NCBI GenBank assembly: GCA_016719055.1
Contig: JADKAW010000042.1
Coordinates: 66,701 to 130,700, forward strand
DNA length: 64,000 nt
From: Candidatus Rhodoferax mariagerensis
Lineage (GTDB): Bacteria > Pseudomonadota > Gammaproteobacteria > Burkholderiales > Burkholderiaceae_C
Direction: 5' to 3'
Part shown: positions 54,411 through 62,412 of the stretch, piece after piece
Layout of the letters: each line of letters opens with the position of its first letter
Position numbering within the stretch: the stretch's first letter is position 1
Notes under the pieces: generated by a model
Database searches by the model: none
Told to the model about the DNA's origin: nothing
What the model saw: only the letters and a program-made list of their open reading frames with translations
Position numbers and translations under genes: made by a program

Positions 54411-54968
54411 ATGGAAGCCTTTCTTGTTTCAACCGGTATCGTGGCTCTGGCCGAGATGGGTGATAAAACCCAGCTGTTGGCCCTGATTCTGGCCGCGCGC
54501 TTTCGACAGCCCTGGCCCATCGTTTTCGGAATTTTTGTCGCTACCATTGCCAACCATGCCCTGGCGGGTGCCTTGGGTGCCTGGATCACCACGGTGATGG
54601 GCCCGGACGTACTGCGCTGGGTGCTGGGCGCATCGTTCATTGCGATGGCGGTGTGGATGCTGATTCCGGACAAGATGGACGATGACAACCATCCGTCCAA
54701 ACCACGCTTTGGCGTGTTTGGCACCACCGTGGTGGCGTTTTTTCTGGCCGAGATGGGCGACAAAACCCAGGTGGCCACCGTCATGCTGGCGGCACAGTAC
54801 CACGCCTACTACTGGGTGATTGCCGGAACCACCCTGGGCATGATGCTGGCCAACGCGCCGGTGGTATGGCTGGGTGAACGCATGACTCGCCTGATACCCC
54901 TGCGCGTCGTGCATGTTGTGTCGGCGTTGATTTTTATGGGGCTGGGGCTGTGGGCGCTGTTGATGTAG
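54411..54968 (+). CDS. TMEM165/GDT1 (UPF0016) family manganese transporter
   Basis: This 185-residue membrane protein has two copies of the family signature E-x-G-D-[KR]-[TS]: 'LAEMGDKTQLLALILAARFR' (about 13-32) and 'LAEMGDKTQVATVMLAAQYH' (about 117-136). Family members move Mn2+/Ca2+ out of the cytoplasm. The ATG at 54411 gives the normal length; upstream in-frame starts would lie inside the riboswitch. The Mn2+ riboswitch supports a role in manganese export. Confidence 0.92.
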   Translation: MEAFLVSTGIVALAEMGDKTQLLALILAARFRQPWPIVFGIFVATIANHALAGALGAWITTVMGPDVLRWVLGASFIAMAVWMLIPDKMDDDNHPSKPRFGVFGTTVVAFFLAEMGDKTQVATVMLAAQYHAYYWVIAGTTLGMMLANAPVVWLGERMTRLIPLRVVHVVSALIFMGLGLWALLM

Positions 54969-55414
54969 TGCGAATCGCTGCTATTTTCATAGCGAATGAC
55001 GCCTTTGACACCAGTGGTGAGCCAACGCCGCCCGGGTCGACTGTCGCAATTGTGGCCATTGAAAACTGCGTTTTTTGACACACTGCCAGATGTCGAGTTG
55101 GTTGCCGGGAAGAGGTTCACGACAGATCAGTGCATGAATCTGGAAAAGGCCAAAAACGTCAGTTGCCAGCCGGTACCGACACCAATAAGGCTTGCCAATT
55201 GTCCCGCGTGACCACATTGAATTACACCTGCAGGTATCCATAAATGGCTAGAGTGCTATTTCATTGGCAAGAACTTCCTATGATGCGGATGCTGTACTGG
55301 CCGAGTTGCTACATTGCAAGACTTGACCCTGGGTTACACAAGCCCCCTTGGCAAAAACCATCGCTTTAGCTGAAACATTGATGCAAAGGGTGAGAGGGCA
55401 AAAGACTCACAGGG
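54969..55414. other. about 0.45 kb without a recognisable gene
   Basis: Contains a 'GCTGCTATTTTCATAGCG' AT-rich palindrome just after the transporter stop (54977-54994) and, at 55246-55333, an 88-base stretch related to 60098-60186. The 3' part (55340-55414) is homologous to the sequence just downstream of the second FGE gene (61944-62019). An 85-codon minus-strand frame (54987-55241) has no recognisable content. Confidence 0.5.
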
Positions 55415-56972
55415 TTAAAGAGTCCGGGCAATACGAAACCCTATGGAGCTGATTCGATAATCTGGCTCATACCTACTGCGATAGGTCACGATGACCTTGC
55501 TGGACTTAGCCGAGTTGCCTCCGCGCAACACGCGCCGCGCTTGATCTCCGCCTCTAGTCCAAGCGGTTCCGTCTGTTGGTGCGCCATCGTAATTACTGTG
55601 CCAAACATCTTGCACCCACTCCCCGACGTTGCCGCTCATGTCATACAGACCAAAGGCATTGGCTTGCTTCCCCGCAACTGGATGCGTTTTGCCACCCCCA
55701 TCGGATCCGTACCAGCCAACTGCGTTTACGCCGTCGCTGCCGCAGTAGGTTTGACTGCCACCCGCTCGGCAGGCATATTCCCATTCAGCTTCGCTGGGCA
55801 AGCGGTAACTTTTCCCGGTATGCTGGCTGAGCTTGTGCACATAATCTCTGAGCATCGTTCCAACTGACATTTTCCACCGGGCAATCGTCACCGCAACTGC
55901 TGAAAATGCTCGGATGGCTGTCCATCACGGCTTTCCACTGGCCTTGCGTGACCTCAGTCTTGCCCAACACAAAACTTTTGATGTTGACCCAATGAGCCGG
56001 CTGTTCATCTGCATAGCTACCGTTGCCGCCCATCTCAAAGCTGCCTGCTGGGATTACGACCATTTCAGGGCAATCGACGCAATCTTTGACTGTTTGGCCG
56101 GCACTGATAGTCAGGAGAGCGGACTGGGTTGGCACAATAAGCGACCCTTGTTGTGCGCCCGGATCAGGCCGAATAGTGGCCACCTGCCGCTGCCCGGCCA
56201 AATAGACTTCATCGTTGATAGAGACTTCACTGATACGTGGCTCCTGCTTGCCATTGCTGAGCTTGCGCACTTGGTTGCCAGTGTTGCGAAACACCTGGAT
56301 CAACTCCTGACCAGGTATGGTGAGCTGTTCGGCAAGCGCCTTGGCGTAGTAGCCCTCATCGCCTGCTGTGGTGCCGGGCGAGGTGGCAAAGGCGATCATC
56401 GTGCCAGTAGGCGCCTCCATGCGGGCTAGACCTTTGGTGGTACTTTTGGTGGCGCTGGCATAGGGGTTGTCACGGCATGCGTCCAACACCACAATGGCCG
56501 CCTTGGGTCGTGCCCCAACAATCTGGCGCAAAAGAGCGTTGGCGGCTACAGCTTCCACCTCGTAGTCAGACTCTTTGTTGATCACCGCACCATCGGGCAA
56601 CAGGTAGTTTTCTCCGCCGGTCTGCGTACCGTGTCCAGAGTAGTAAAGTAACGCCACCTCAGCACCGTATGCCGCCTCACCAAAGTCACGCACGGCCCGT
56701 TTTAACTGGTTTTGGTTGGCATTGAGCACTTTTTGCACCTTGAATCCGACGCGCTTCAAAGCTGTTTCCATCACCCGCACATCGTTGGGCGGGTTGGTTA
56801 GCGGCGCAGACTGGTAACTGGAATTACCAATAAGCAATGCAACACGCTGGGCATGGGCGGCGCTGGCGAATGTCAGTTGAGCACAGAGCACAAGACACAA
56901 CAATGCAAACTTGTGGGCCATTGATAGACTGTAGCGCTGTGCGGGACGTACGATTTTTTTGTTGGTTGGCAT
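55415..56972 (-). pseudogene. secreted caspase - formylglycine-generating-enzyme-like fusion, frameshifted
   Basis: The first frame (56972 to about 55850) has a signal peptide (cleavage after 'SAAHA'), a caspase-like C14 domain with catalytic His114 in 'YYSGHGTQ' and Cys166 in 'VLDACRDNP', and from about residue 300 the start of an FGE/SUMF1 domain ('VVIPAGSFEMGG', 'FVLGKTEVTQGQWKAVMDSH', 'CPVENVSWNDAQ'). One frame back it continues 'DYVHKLSQHTGKSYRLPSEA' to 'GFRIARTL' (stop 55415). The shift lies near 55845-55855. Joined, the protein has about 515 residues. It is last in a sigma/anti-sigma/caspase run. The start could also be at 56921. Confidence 0.82.
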
Positions 56973-57011
56973 GGCAAGAAAGACAGTTACAAAGTGGGCT
57001 TGACCAGTGGG

Positions 57012-57962
57012 TTAAAAACGGCGAAGTGGCATGTGCTCGTTACCCACCCCGGTAATGGTCTGGCGATAACGGGTATTTTGATGCACCCAGCTTTGCGCAC
57101 AGGTGATGAGTTCGGCACCGTTCAGCATGCCATTGTGATCAATATCTGCCGCTGGATTTTGCAGGCAGGCGGCCCAGGCTCGGGTGGCTACGCTGCCCTG
57201 TGGTGTTGGGTACGCGGCTTCGTTGGCAGCGGCACCACCCAAATACAAAACACTATGCCGATTGGCACTTTGAACCCAGCCACCAAAGGCCTTGCTGACC
57301 GGGTTGACCGGTACGCCACAGCCCTGGCTGTCACTGGGGATGTCATTGGTAGCGGCACCCGGCAGACCCTTTGCGTCAAGCTGTGGTGTCGGCGCTGAAG
57401 CATCTGGGTAGGTTTTTGGTTGCCCTTCTAATGGCACAGCAATGTCAAACGACTTGGTAGCCGTGCCGCCCGAAAAGCAGGAGTCATTGAACATAAGCAC
57501 GCGGCTTGCCTGCTCGGCCAAAACATCGAGTTCGTCGCGTAACAGCAAGTCAAAATAAATGCCACCCTCAAACGTTGCCAAGCCCTCCGAGCAACCTGTG
57601 CCACCGCTGATGCGTTGCATTTGACGGCCATGGCCAGAAAAATAAACAAACACACCGTCGCCCGGGCGAACACGGGCGCGCAAGCTGGCCAAGGCATCTT
57701 TCAGACCCGTGTGGGTCAGTTGCGCATTGCTGCGCTCAATGATGTTGGCACCCGGCACGCCCAACGCCCGCGCCATGCTGCGTGCCAGCACCGCATCGCG
57801 CTCCAGCCCGACGATGCGAATGCGCGGGTCGGCATATTGGTTGATCCACATGATCAGGGCGTGCTCGGCAGCCCAGGCTGTGCCCGGCCAGGCAAGACAA
57901 ATCATTGCCCACGCTACAACGGCGCGTGCAATAGGTGCTGCTGTGGCCCTGACGTGAATCAT
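57012..57962 (-). CDS. secreted caspase-family (C14) protease with EF-hand-like motif
   Basis: This 316-residue protein has a signal peptide ending near 'GTAWAA'. The caspase dyad is His111 in 'VFVYFSGHGRQM' and Cys162 in 'MFNDSCFSGG'. Near the C-terminus 'DIDHNGMLNGAEL' resembles a calcium-binding loop, so activity may depend on Ca2+ as in metacaspases. It starts 13 bases after the anti-sigma-like gene and ends 39 bases before the caspase-FGE gene. Periplasmic or secreted location is inferred from the signal peptide. Confidence 0.85.
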   Translation of the reverse strand: MIHVRATAAPIARAVVAWAMICLAWPGTAWAAEHALIMWINQYADPRIRIVGLERDAVLARSMARALGVPGANIIERSNAQLTHTGLKDALASLRARVRPGDGVFVYFSGHGRQMQRISGGTGCSEGLATFEGGIYFDLLLRDELDVLAEQASRVLMFNDSCFSGGTATKSFDIAVPLEGQPKTYPDASAPTPQLDAKGLPGAATNDIPSDSQGCGVPVNPVSKAFGGWVQSANRHSVLYLGGAAANEAAYPTPQGSVATRAWAACLQNPAADIDHNGMLNGAELITCAQSWVHQNTRYRQTITGVGNEHMPLRRF

Positions 57963-57975
57963 TACATGACTTGGT

Positions 57976-58620
57976 TCAGGGTTGACGGCGAAACTGCACC
58001 ACCAATTGCCCGTCAGGCTTGGCAGCCAGGCCCATGTTGACCAAGTCAGTCTGAACCACCGCCTGCTTGTCAGAAGGAATATGTGCTTTCACCCAATGGT
58101 CGGTGCCCTCGCTGCGAAGTTCAGCAACCACCCCGTGGCGGGCCAGTGCGGTGACCAGTTGCGCTGCCAAGAGTTGTGGCTGATGGCTGTTTATCACCGC
58201 TGTTGGTGTGTCCAATGTTGCGTTGATTGACGTGGGCAGACTTTTGATGCTGCCTGGGTCGTCGTCACCGACAGGGCTGTGCAAGACAAAGGGCAACACC
58301 GTCACGGCCATGATGGCGGCTGCCACTGCTGACCAGCGCCCGCCACTGGCATGGCCATCCGGAAACAGCCAGTCGCTGATGCGGGTCAATAAACTTTCAG
58401 GCGCAACGCGTTTTGGCGTTGCTGCCTGGGCAAACACACCTTTGGCCTCCAGAGCATTCATGATGCGGCGCTGGGTGGCTTCGTCCAGCTTTGGGGTGTT
58501 TTGCTCTTGCAGCTCAAAAAAGCCCCGCAATGAGGCTGACTGGCGGGTTTCTCGGTCTGTGGGGGCGACTTTGCCTGCCAGCACATCAAGCCAGCCATCA
58601 TGGATTGTTTCGGGTGTCAT
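57976..58620 (-). CDS. anti-sigma-factor-like membrane protein
   Basis: This 214-residue protein has a cytoplasmic N-terminal part of about 95 residues ('MTPETIHDGWLDVLAGKVAP', 'ASLRGFFELQEQNTPKLDEA'), one membrane helix ('WSAVAAAIMAVTVLPFVL', about 116-133), and a periplasmic C-terminal domain. Topology and position directly after an ECF sigma gene indicate an anti-sigma factor. The start at 58620 lies 7 bases after the sigma stop; an earlier in-frame start at 58782 would overlap the sigma gene. The family is not one I can name. Confidence 0.72.
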   Translation of the reverse strand: MTPETIHDGWLDVLAGKVAPTDRETRQSASLRGFFELQEQNTPKLDEATQRRIMNALEAKGVFAQAATPKRVAPESLLTRISDWLFPDGHASGGRWSAVAAAIMAVTVLPFVLHSPVGDDDPGSIKSLPTSINATLDTPTAVINSHQPQLLAAQLVTALARHGVVAELRSEGTDHWVKAHIPSDKQAVVQTDLVNMGLAAKPDGQLVVQFRRQP

Positions 58621-58627
58621 GGTGAAA

Positions 58628-59273
58628 TTACTCCTTGCAGTGCTCAAAGTATTTTTGGGCTTCGAGCTTGGCCCGATACCGGCGGTCGCGTGCAGCGGCT
58701 TGCTGCTGGGCACTGATTTTTTGATGCGGGTCGGCACCAAAATAGATGGCAATTTCTTCGGCAGACCAACCGTCTGCCACAATCAACAGCACCATGGCCC
58801 GCTCCGGGGCTGGTTTGCTGCATGAAGGCGGCTGCTTTTTGAACACAGTCACGCACCCAGCCAGGCAGCTCGGTATGGCCCAATGAGGTGTCAAACAGAT
58901 TGCCCATTTCGTCATCATCCAGATCGACATCAGCGGGGTCTTTGCCACCGCGCTTGTCTGCGTTGCACTTGCGCGCCCAGTCAATGACCTGATTGCGACA
59001 AATGGTGAACAGCCAGGCGTCTGGGCTACAGCCTGTTGGAATGGGTTCAGTGACAAAGGCCATCACGGTGCTCATCATGATCTCTTCGGCATCCTGATCA
59101 CTGGCTTTGCGGTACGAGCGGGTGCGGATGTAACTCATCAGCCGACCTCCGCAGTCGTCAAGCAGCAGGCGGGCTGCCTGATTGCGTCCTTTGGCGCCTT
59201 CACTCAAATGACATACCGCTTGGGCAGCGGCGCCAGAAAAGCTGTGAAGGATGGTGCTTGCATGGTTTGCCAC
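58628..59273 (-). pseudogene. ECF-type RNA polymerase sigma factor, frameshifted
   Basis: The first frame has sigma region 2 ('RSYRKASDQDAEEIMMSTVM', 'DAWLFTICRNQVIDWARK'). Region 4 continues in another frame: 'ERAMVLLIVADGWSAEEIAI', 'YFGADPHQ', 'ARDRRYRAKLEAQ' and stop at 58628. The shift lies between about 58805 and 58830. Restored length is about 210 residues, normal for ECF sigma factors. It would direct transcription of the downstream anti-sigma, caspase and caspase-FGE genes and perhaps others. With the shift, region 4 is lost and the protein should be inactive. Confidence 0.8.
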
Positions 59274-59508
59274 TGAGCGGCCTTGTGATGTGGGTGAATG
59301 TGCTGGATTGATGATACTGACGCAGTGGCCGGGAAATCGTCAGATTTCTGTTGAAAATTTTGTTGAGAGTCTCCTCGAGGGAGTTAACACAGTACTAATG
59401 GATCATTGTTATTGACAACACATAGCAAGCACCCTGCGCTCAAGATGCTTTTAAAAGCACCTGGAGTAGTACTATGATAAGCACCTTTAAAGTCAAAGGA
59501 AACTGATC
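59274..59508. promoter_or_regulatory. divergent intergenic region between sigma operon and toxin-antitoxin pair
   Basis: The 235 bases separate the minus-strand sigma operon from the plus-strand toxin-antitoxin genes. Symmetric 'AGTACTA'-type words occur at 59390-59396 and 59467-59474 ('AGTAGTACTATG'), and an inverted CTCCTCGAGGGAG at 59371-59383; the words near the antitoxin gene are candidate operators for autoregulation. This is inference from symmetry only. Confidence 0.4.
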
Positions 59509-59757
59509 ATGGCGCATCTTTTGCTGGCTTCGGTAGCTGCCAGTGTGACCGAACTCAAGCGTGATCCCATGGGCACTGTGTCTGCTGGCGAGGGTGGGCC
59601 GGTGGCCATTCTGAACCGCAACGAGCCGGCGTTTTACTGCATACCTGCCCCGGCTTTTGAAGCCCTGATGGAAAAGCTTGAAGACCTGGAGCTCAACGCC
59701 ATCGCGGACGCCCGTGCCCTTCAGCCCGAAATAGCAGTGACGCTCGATGCGCTTTGA
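59509..59757 (+). CDS. type II antitoxin, StbD/Phd-YefM-like
   Basis: This 82-residue protein begins 'LLASVAASVTELKRDPMGTV' and continues 'GPVAILNRNEPAFYCIPAPA', the pattern of StbD/RelB-like antitoxins with a Phd-type DNA-binding N-terminus. It overlaps the toxin gene by 11 bases and precedes it, the usual order. It should neutralise the toxin and repress the operon. Its ribosome site is AAGGAAA. Confidence 0.83.
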   Translation: MAHLLLASVAASVTELKRDPMGTVSAGEGGPVAILNRNEPAFYCIPAPAFEALMEKLEDLELNAIADARALQPEIAVTLDAL

Positions 59758-60028
59758 ACTACGCTTCAAACAAGAGGCGCTAGCCGAATGGCAGCGATTG
59801 GACGGCAGCATCCAGGCTCAATTCAAGAAAAAACTGGCTGAACGACTGGAACAACCCAGGGTGCCGGCGGCCAAGCTGTCGGGTCACCCAGATCGTTACA
59901 AGATCAAGCTTAGAAGTGTTGGCTATCGGCTGGTTTACGAGGTGCGTGACACTGAAGTGGTCGTGGTGGTAATTGCTGTGGGCAAGCGCGAGCGCAACGC
60001 TTTGTATGTTGCGGCAGCGAAGCGCTGA
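59747..60028 (+). CDS. type II toxin, RelE/StbE family
   Basis: This 93-residue protein shows the RelE-fold pattern: 'LRFKQEALAEWQRLDGSIQA', 'RVPAAKLSGHPDRYKIKLRS', 'GYRLVYEVRDTEVVVVVIAV' and 'GKRERNALY'. The Arg and Tyr residues of the last strands match ribosome-dependent mRNA endonucleases of the RelE/StbE type. The start lies inside the antitoxin gene. It is intact. Confidence 0.88.
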   Translation: MRFELRFKQEALAEWQRLDGSIQAQFKKKLAERLEQPRVPAAKLSGHPDRYKIKLRSVGYRLVYEVRDTEVVVVVIAVGKRERNALYVAAAKR

Positions 60029-60501
60029 CCTGCGCCGGGTCAACGTTGAAGCTGCTGATGCTTCAATTATCGTAGCTGCTATAGCATATAGAATAAGGGC
60101 TGGAGTGCAATTTTATATATATCAAGTCGCCCCCGATGGGACTGTTGTTCTGGTTGAATTGCTATATTACAAGACCTGACCCTGGGCCCGCAAACTGATA
60201 ACAGACCTCAACTGCCGCCACATTGGTGCGACCGGCGCGGCTTTCGGGGCGTTGTTCGGGCAAGTCTATGGCGTCGGGCATGAGAGGGTGGTGTAAATAA
60301 AAAATTCGGGCCGCTACGCGGACATCAGTACCCCAGTGCTGCACGAGGGCCAGACAGTCTTCAATAAAAAAAGTGCTCTAGCCCAATACTGGCGTGCGCT
60401 ACCAACTAAATAATTAATAGTAATTAACAGCGCCATAGCTGGCTTGATTGATGCGATGGGTGAAAAAATCGGGCCGCTTCGCGGCAGCCAAGCAATCACT
60501 G
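60029..60501. other. about 0.47 kb without a recognisable gene, left of the IS4 element
   Basis: Contains 'GTAGCTGCTATAGCATATAG' words (60072-60091), the 60098-60186 stretch related to 55246-55333, and two similar GC hairpins: GGGCCGCTACGCGG (60309-60322) and GGGCCGCTTCGCGG (60473-60486). Minus-strand open frames of about 60 codons have no recognisable content. Before the IS4 insertion this was contiguous with the sequence downstream of the second FGE gene. Confidence 0.5.
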
Positions 60502-60513
60502 GGGGCCAGCCCC
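60502..60513. repeat. left target-site duplication of the IS4-family element
   Basis: GGGGCCAGCCCC; an identical 12-bp copy lies at 61932-61943. Exact duplication on both sides shows a direct insertion at this site. Confidence 0.9.
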
Positions 60514-61931
60514 ATAAGCGCTAACTTAAAGTTCACGCGCTTTCGAAGTCACTCTGATATTTGCGTTTGCGTGGTGGTTCACGCAGATTTGCGGCAATAC
60601 CATTCCACTGCTTGAGGCTGGCGCTTAACGACAGTGGCGGATTGCAAGCCTTGCTCAAGAGCATTCGCATCAATGCGTATTCACGCCAACGGGAGCGCCG
60701 GGGCATGGATTTCGCGCTCACCTGTTCGGTATCCCCAGGGGGAAAAGCGCTCAGCCGTAAAGATGAGCGACTCAATCAGGCAGGCCACCAGCAATTTTCC
60801 TTGCAGCCATGCCTTTGCACCTTGCGCATCGGTTTTCTTCAGGTGCCCGAGTTGCAGCAAGGATTTCAATCGCTTGAAAGACAGCTCGATTTGCCAGCGT
60901 CTTCTGTAGAACTCCAAAATAGCTTGCGCACTGGGCTGCATCAGCGTCGTCAGCACGATCACGTAACCGGCCACTTCGAGCGTTTCTGGCATGGGTACTT
61001 TCTGCTTCTTTCTGGCCTCACGTTCTATGGCCTGGCGTGACACTTGCGCCTGATCCTGCGTCTTCTTGTACACACAGACACGTACTGCAATGGCACCTTT
61101 GCCATCATGCGCCCACGCCTGCCAATCTCCGGCTTGCCCAATACACAGGGTGCGCAGCATCGACAGCAGCGCAAATGGCTGGCCTTGAGCATCTTGCAGC
61201 GGCAAATTGCTCCAGCTCATGCGCAGGATCACATCGGCCTTGTGCTCGACCACATGGCGCAAACTGGGTCGTTTGGCAAAACCCCGGTCGGCCATGATGA
61301 CATCGCCAGGCTCAATAGAAAACAGCGTCAGGCTCTCGCCGACATTGGCCTGCGTCACATGTACTTCATCACAACTCAAGGTACTCAGATTGAGTGCGTA
61401 ATGCAGCCGCCAGGTCGATCCTGTGGCACCGGGCTCGCAAACAGAACTGCCATCAACCAGGCGCACTCTTCTGCCGCCAAGCAAGGTGTCGGGCGGCGTG
61501 ACCAGCGATAGGTTGGCCGCCAATTGCGCAGACATCCATTGGAACCACTCACCACAGCCACGCAGTCGCTTGAGTAACGCCACATCCGACACGTCTGCCA
61601 GATTGCCTGCGCGGGCGCGCACCGCTGTCTCGCGCAGCGAACAACCGTCAGATAGGTGTATGAGCAACACCCGCAGCAACGCCTCCACACTGGAAAAACC
61701 CCGCAGGCGACGCAGAGCTCCCAACTCATACGCCTTGGCTTGCCACTCCAAGGGAAGTAGGGAAGTCACCGCATCCCAGTCCTGATCAAAGTCAGATGCC
61801 GTCTCTGGCATCAAGTCACTCCAATCTTCACTATCTGCCGCGCTTTCGCCTTCAATTTCGCTCATAACACCCATCCCCAAACTTCAATTCAACGGATGTT
61901 ATCAGATTCGACTTTTTAAGTTAGCGCTTAT
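60514..61931 (-). mobile_element. complete IS4-family insertion sequence (1418 bp)
   Basis: The ends are inverted repeats: left ATAAGCGCTAACTTAAAG, right complement ATAAGCGCTAACTTAAAAAG. The element is bounded by the 12-bp duplication GGGGCCAGCCCC, within the 10-13 bp typical of IS4. It carries a single intact transposase on the minus strand. The uninterrupted gene and intact duplication indicate a recent insertion, downstream of the second FGE gene. Confidence 0.92.
60681..61880 (-). CDS. IS4-family transposase
   Basis: This 399-residue DDE transposase has candidate catalytic residues Asp in 'VRLVDGSSVCEPG', Asp in 'GDVIMADRGFAKRPSLR' and Glu in 'FYRRRWQIELSFKRLKSLLQ', the last forming the Y-(2)-R-(3)-E-(6)-K signature of IS4. 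No frameshift or stop interrupts it. It should be able to move its own element. Confidence 0.92.
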   Translation of the reverse strand: MGMGVMSEIEGESAADSEDWSDLMPETASDFDQDWDAVTSLLPLEWQAKAYELGALRRLRGFSSVEALLRVLLIHLSDGCSLRETAVRARAGNLADVSDVALLKRLRGCGEWFQWMSAQLAANLSLVTPPDTLLGGRRVRLVDGSSVCEPGATGSTWRLHYALNLSTLSCDEVHVTQANVGESLTLFSIEPGDVIMADRGFAKRPSLRHVVEHKADVILRMSWSNLPLQDAQGQPFALLSMLRTLCIGQAGDWQAWAHDGKGAIAVRVCVYKKTQDQAQVSRQAIEREARKKQKVPMPETLEVAGYVIVLTTLMQPSAQAILEFYRRRWQIELSFKRLKSLLQLGHLKKTDAQGAKAWLQGKLLVACLIESLIFTAERFSPWGYRTGEREIHAPALPLA

Positions 61932-61943
61932 GGGGCCAGCCCC
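61932..61943. repeat. right target-site duplication of the IS4-family element
   Basis: GGGGCCAGCCCC, identical to 60502-60513. The 76 bases that follow up to the FGE stop hold no gene and are homologous to 55340-55414. Confidence 0.9.
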
Positions 61944-62019
61944 AGACCCCCGCTTGCGCAAAGCCATCGTTTTAAGTGAAGCATTCATGCAAAGGGTAAC
62001 AGGTTAAAGAGCCAAAGCG

Positions 62020-62412
62020 TTAAAGAGTCCGGGCAATACGGAAACCGAAGTTGATGCTGCGGTCATCCGGCGCGTACCCGACGCGGAAGGCCGAGCGGAG
62101 GAAGTTGGGGCCGTTGCTCCAACTGCCGCCGCGCAGCACGCGCCGCGATCCACCAGAAGACCAGGCAGATCCATCAGATGGTGCACTGTTGTAATTGTCA
62201 TGATAGTCATCTTGCACCCATTCCCAGACGTTGCCATGCATGTCATAAAGGCCAAAGGCGTTTGGGCGAAACTGCGCCACGGGTGCGGTTCTCTTGTTGT
62301 CCCATTGGCTGCCACAACCATCACAGTTGGCATTGTTGCTGCCTATGCTGCCACCCCACGAGTATTTGGTCGACGAGCCCCCACGCGCTGCGTATTCCCA
62401 TTCCGCCTCGCT
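62020..62412 (-). pseudogene. FGE/SUMF1-domain protein, C-terminal part cut off by IS1182 insertion
   Basis: The last 130 residues of a formylglycine-generating-enzyme-like (C-type-lectin-like) domain: 'SEAEWEYAARGGSSTKYSWG', 'FRPNAFGLYDMHGNVWEWVQ', 'SGGSRRVLRGGSWSNGPNF' and the end 'NFGFRIARTL', shared with the caspase-FGE protein. The expected preceding 'RLPSEAEWEYA' is broken right at the IS1182 terminus (about 62412), so the N-terminal part would lie beyond 64000. Most FGE-like proteins of this kind are binding rather than enzymatic proteins. The tail is described separately. Confidence 0.85.
62041..62124 (-). other. DGR variable-region-like segment with NNC codons
   Basis: Between 'RGG' and 'GFRIA', at codons where retroelement-diversified lectin-fold proteins have AAC in the template, this gene has NNC codons for S, N, G, N, F, F, V, Y, D, S, I, N and F. 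The invariant framework S-W, P, L-R-S-A, R, P-D, R, G-F-R is kept. This is the layout of a diversity-generating-retroelement variable region mutated at template adenines. No template repeat or reverse transcriptase was found in the window. Confidence 0.55.

Noticed and set aside
55420..55530. DGR variable region in the caspase-FGE gene
   Set aside because: The stretch has ordinary codons (AAG, GTG, TAT, AGG and so on), not the NNC pattern, so it is not evidence of adenine-directed mutagenesis.
59973..60179. 68-codon frame overlapping the RelE-like toxin end
   Set aside because: It runs out of frame through the toxin 3' end and AT-rich repeats; no independent support.
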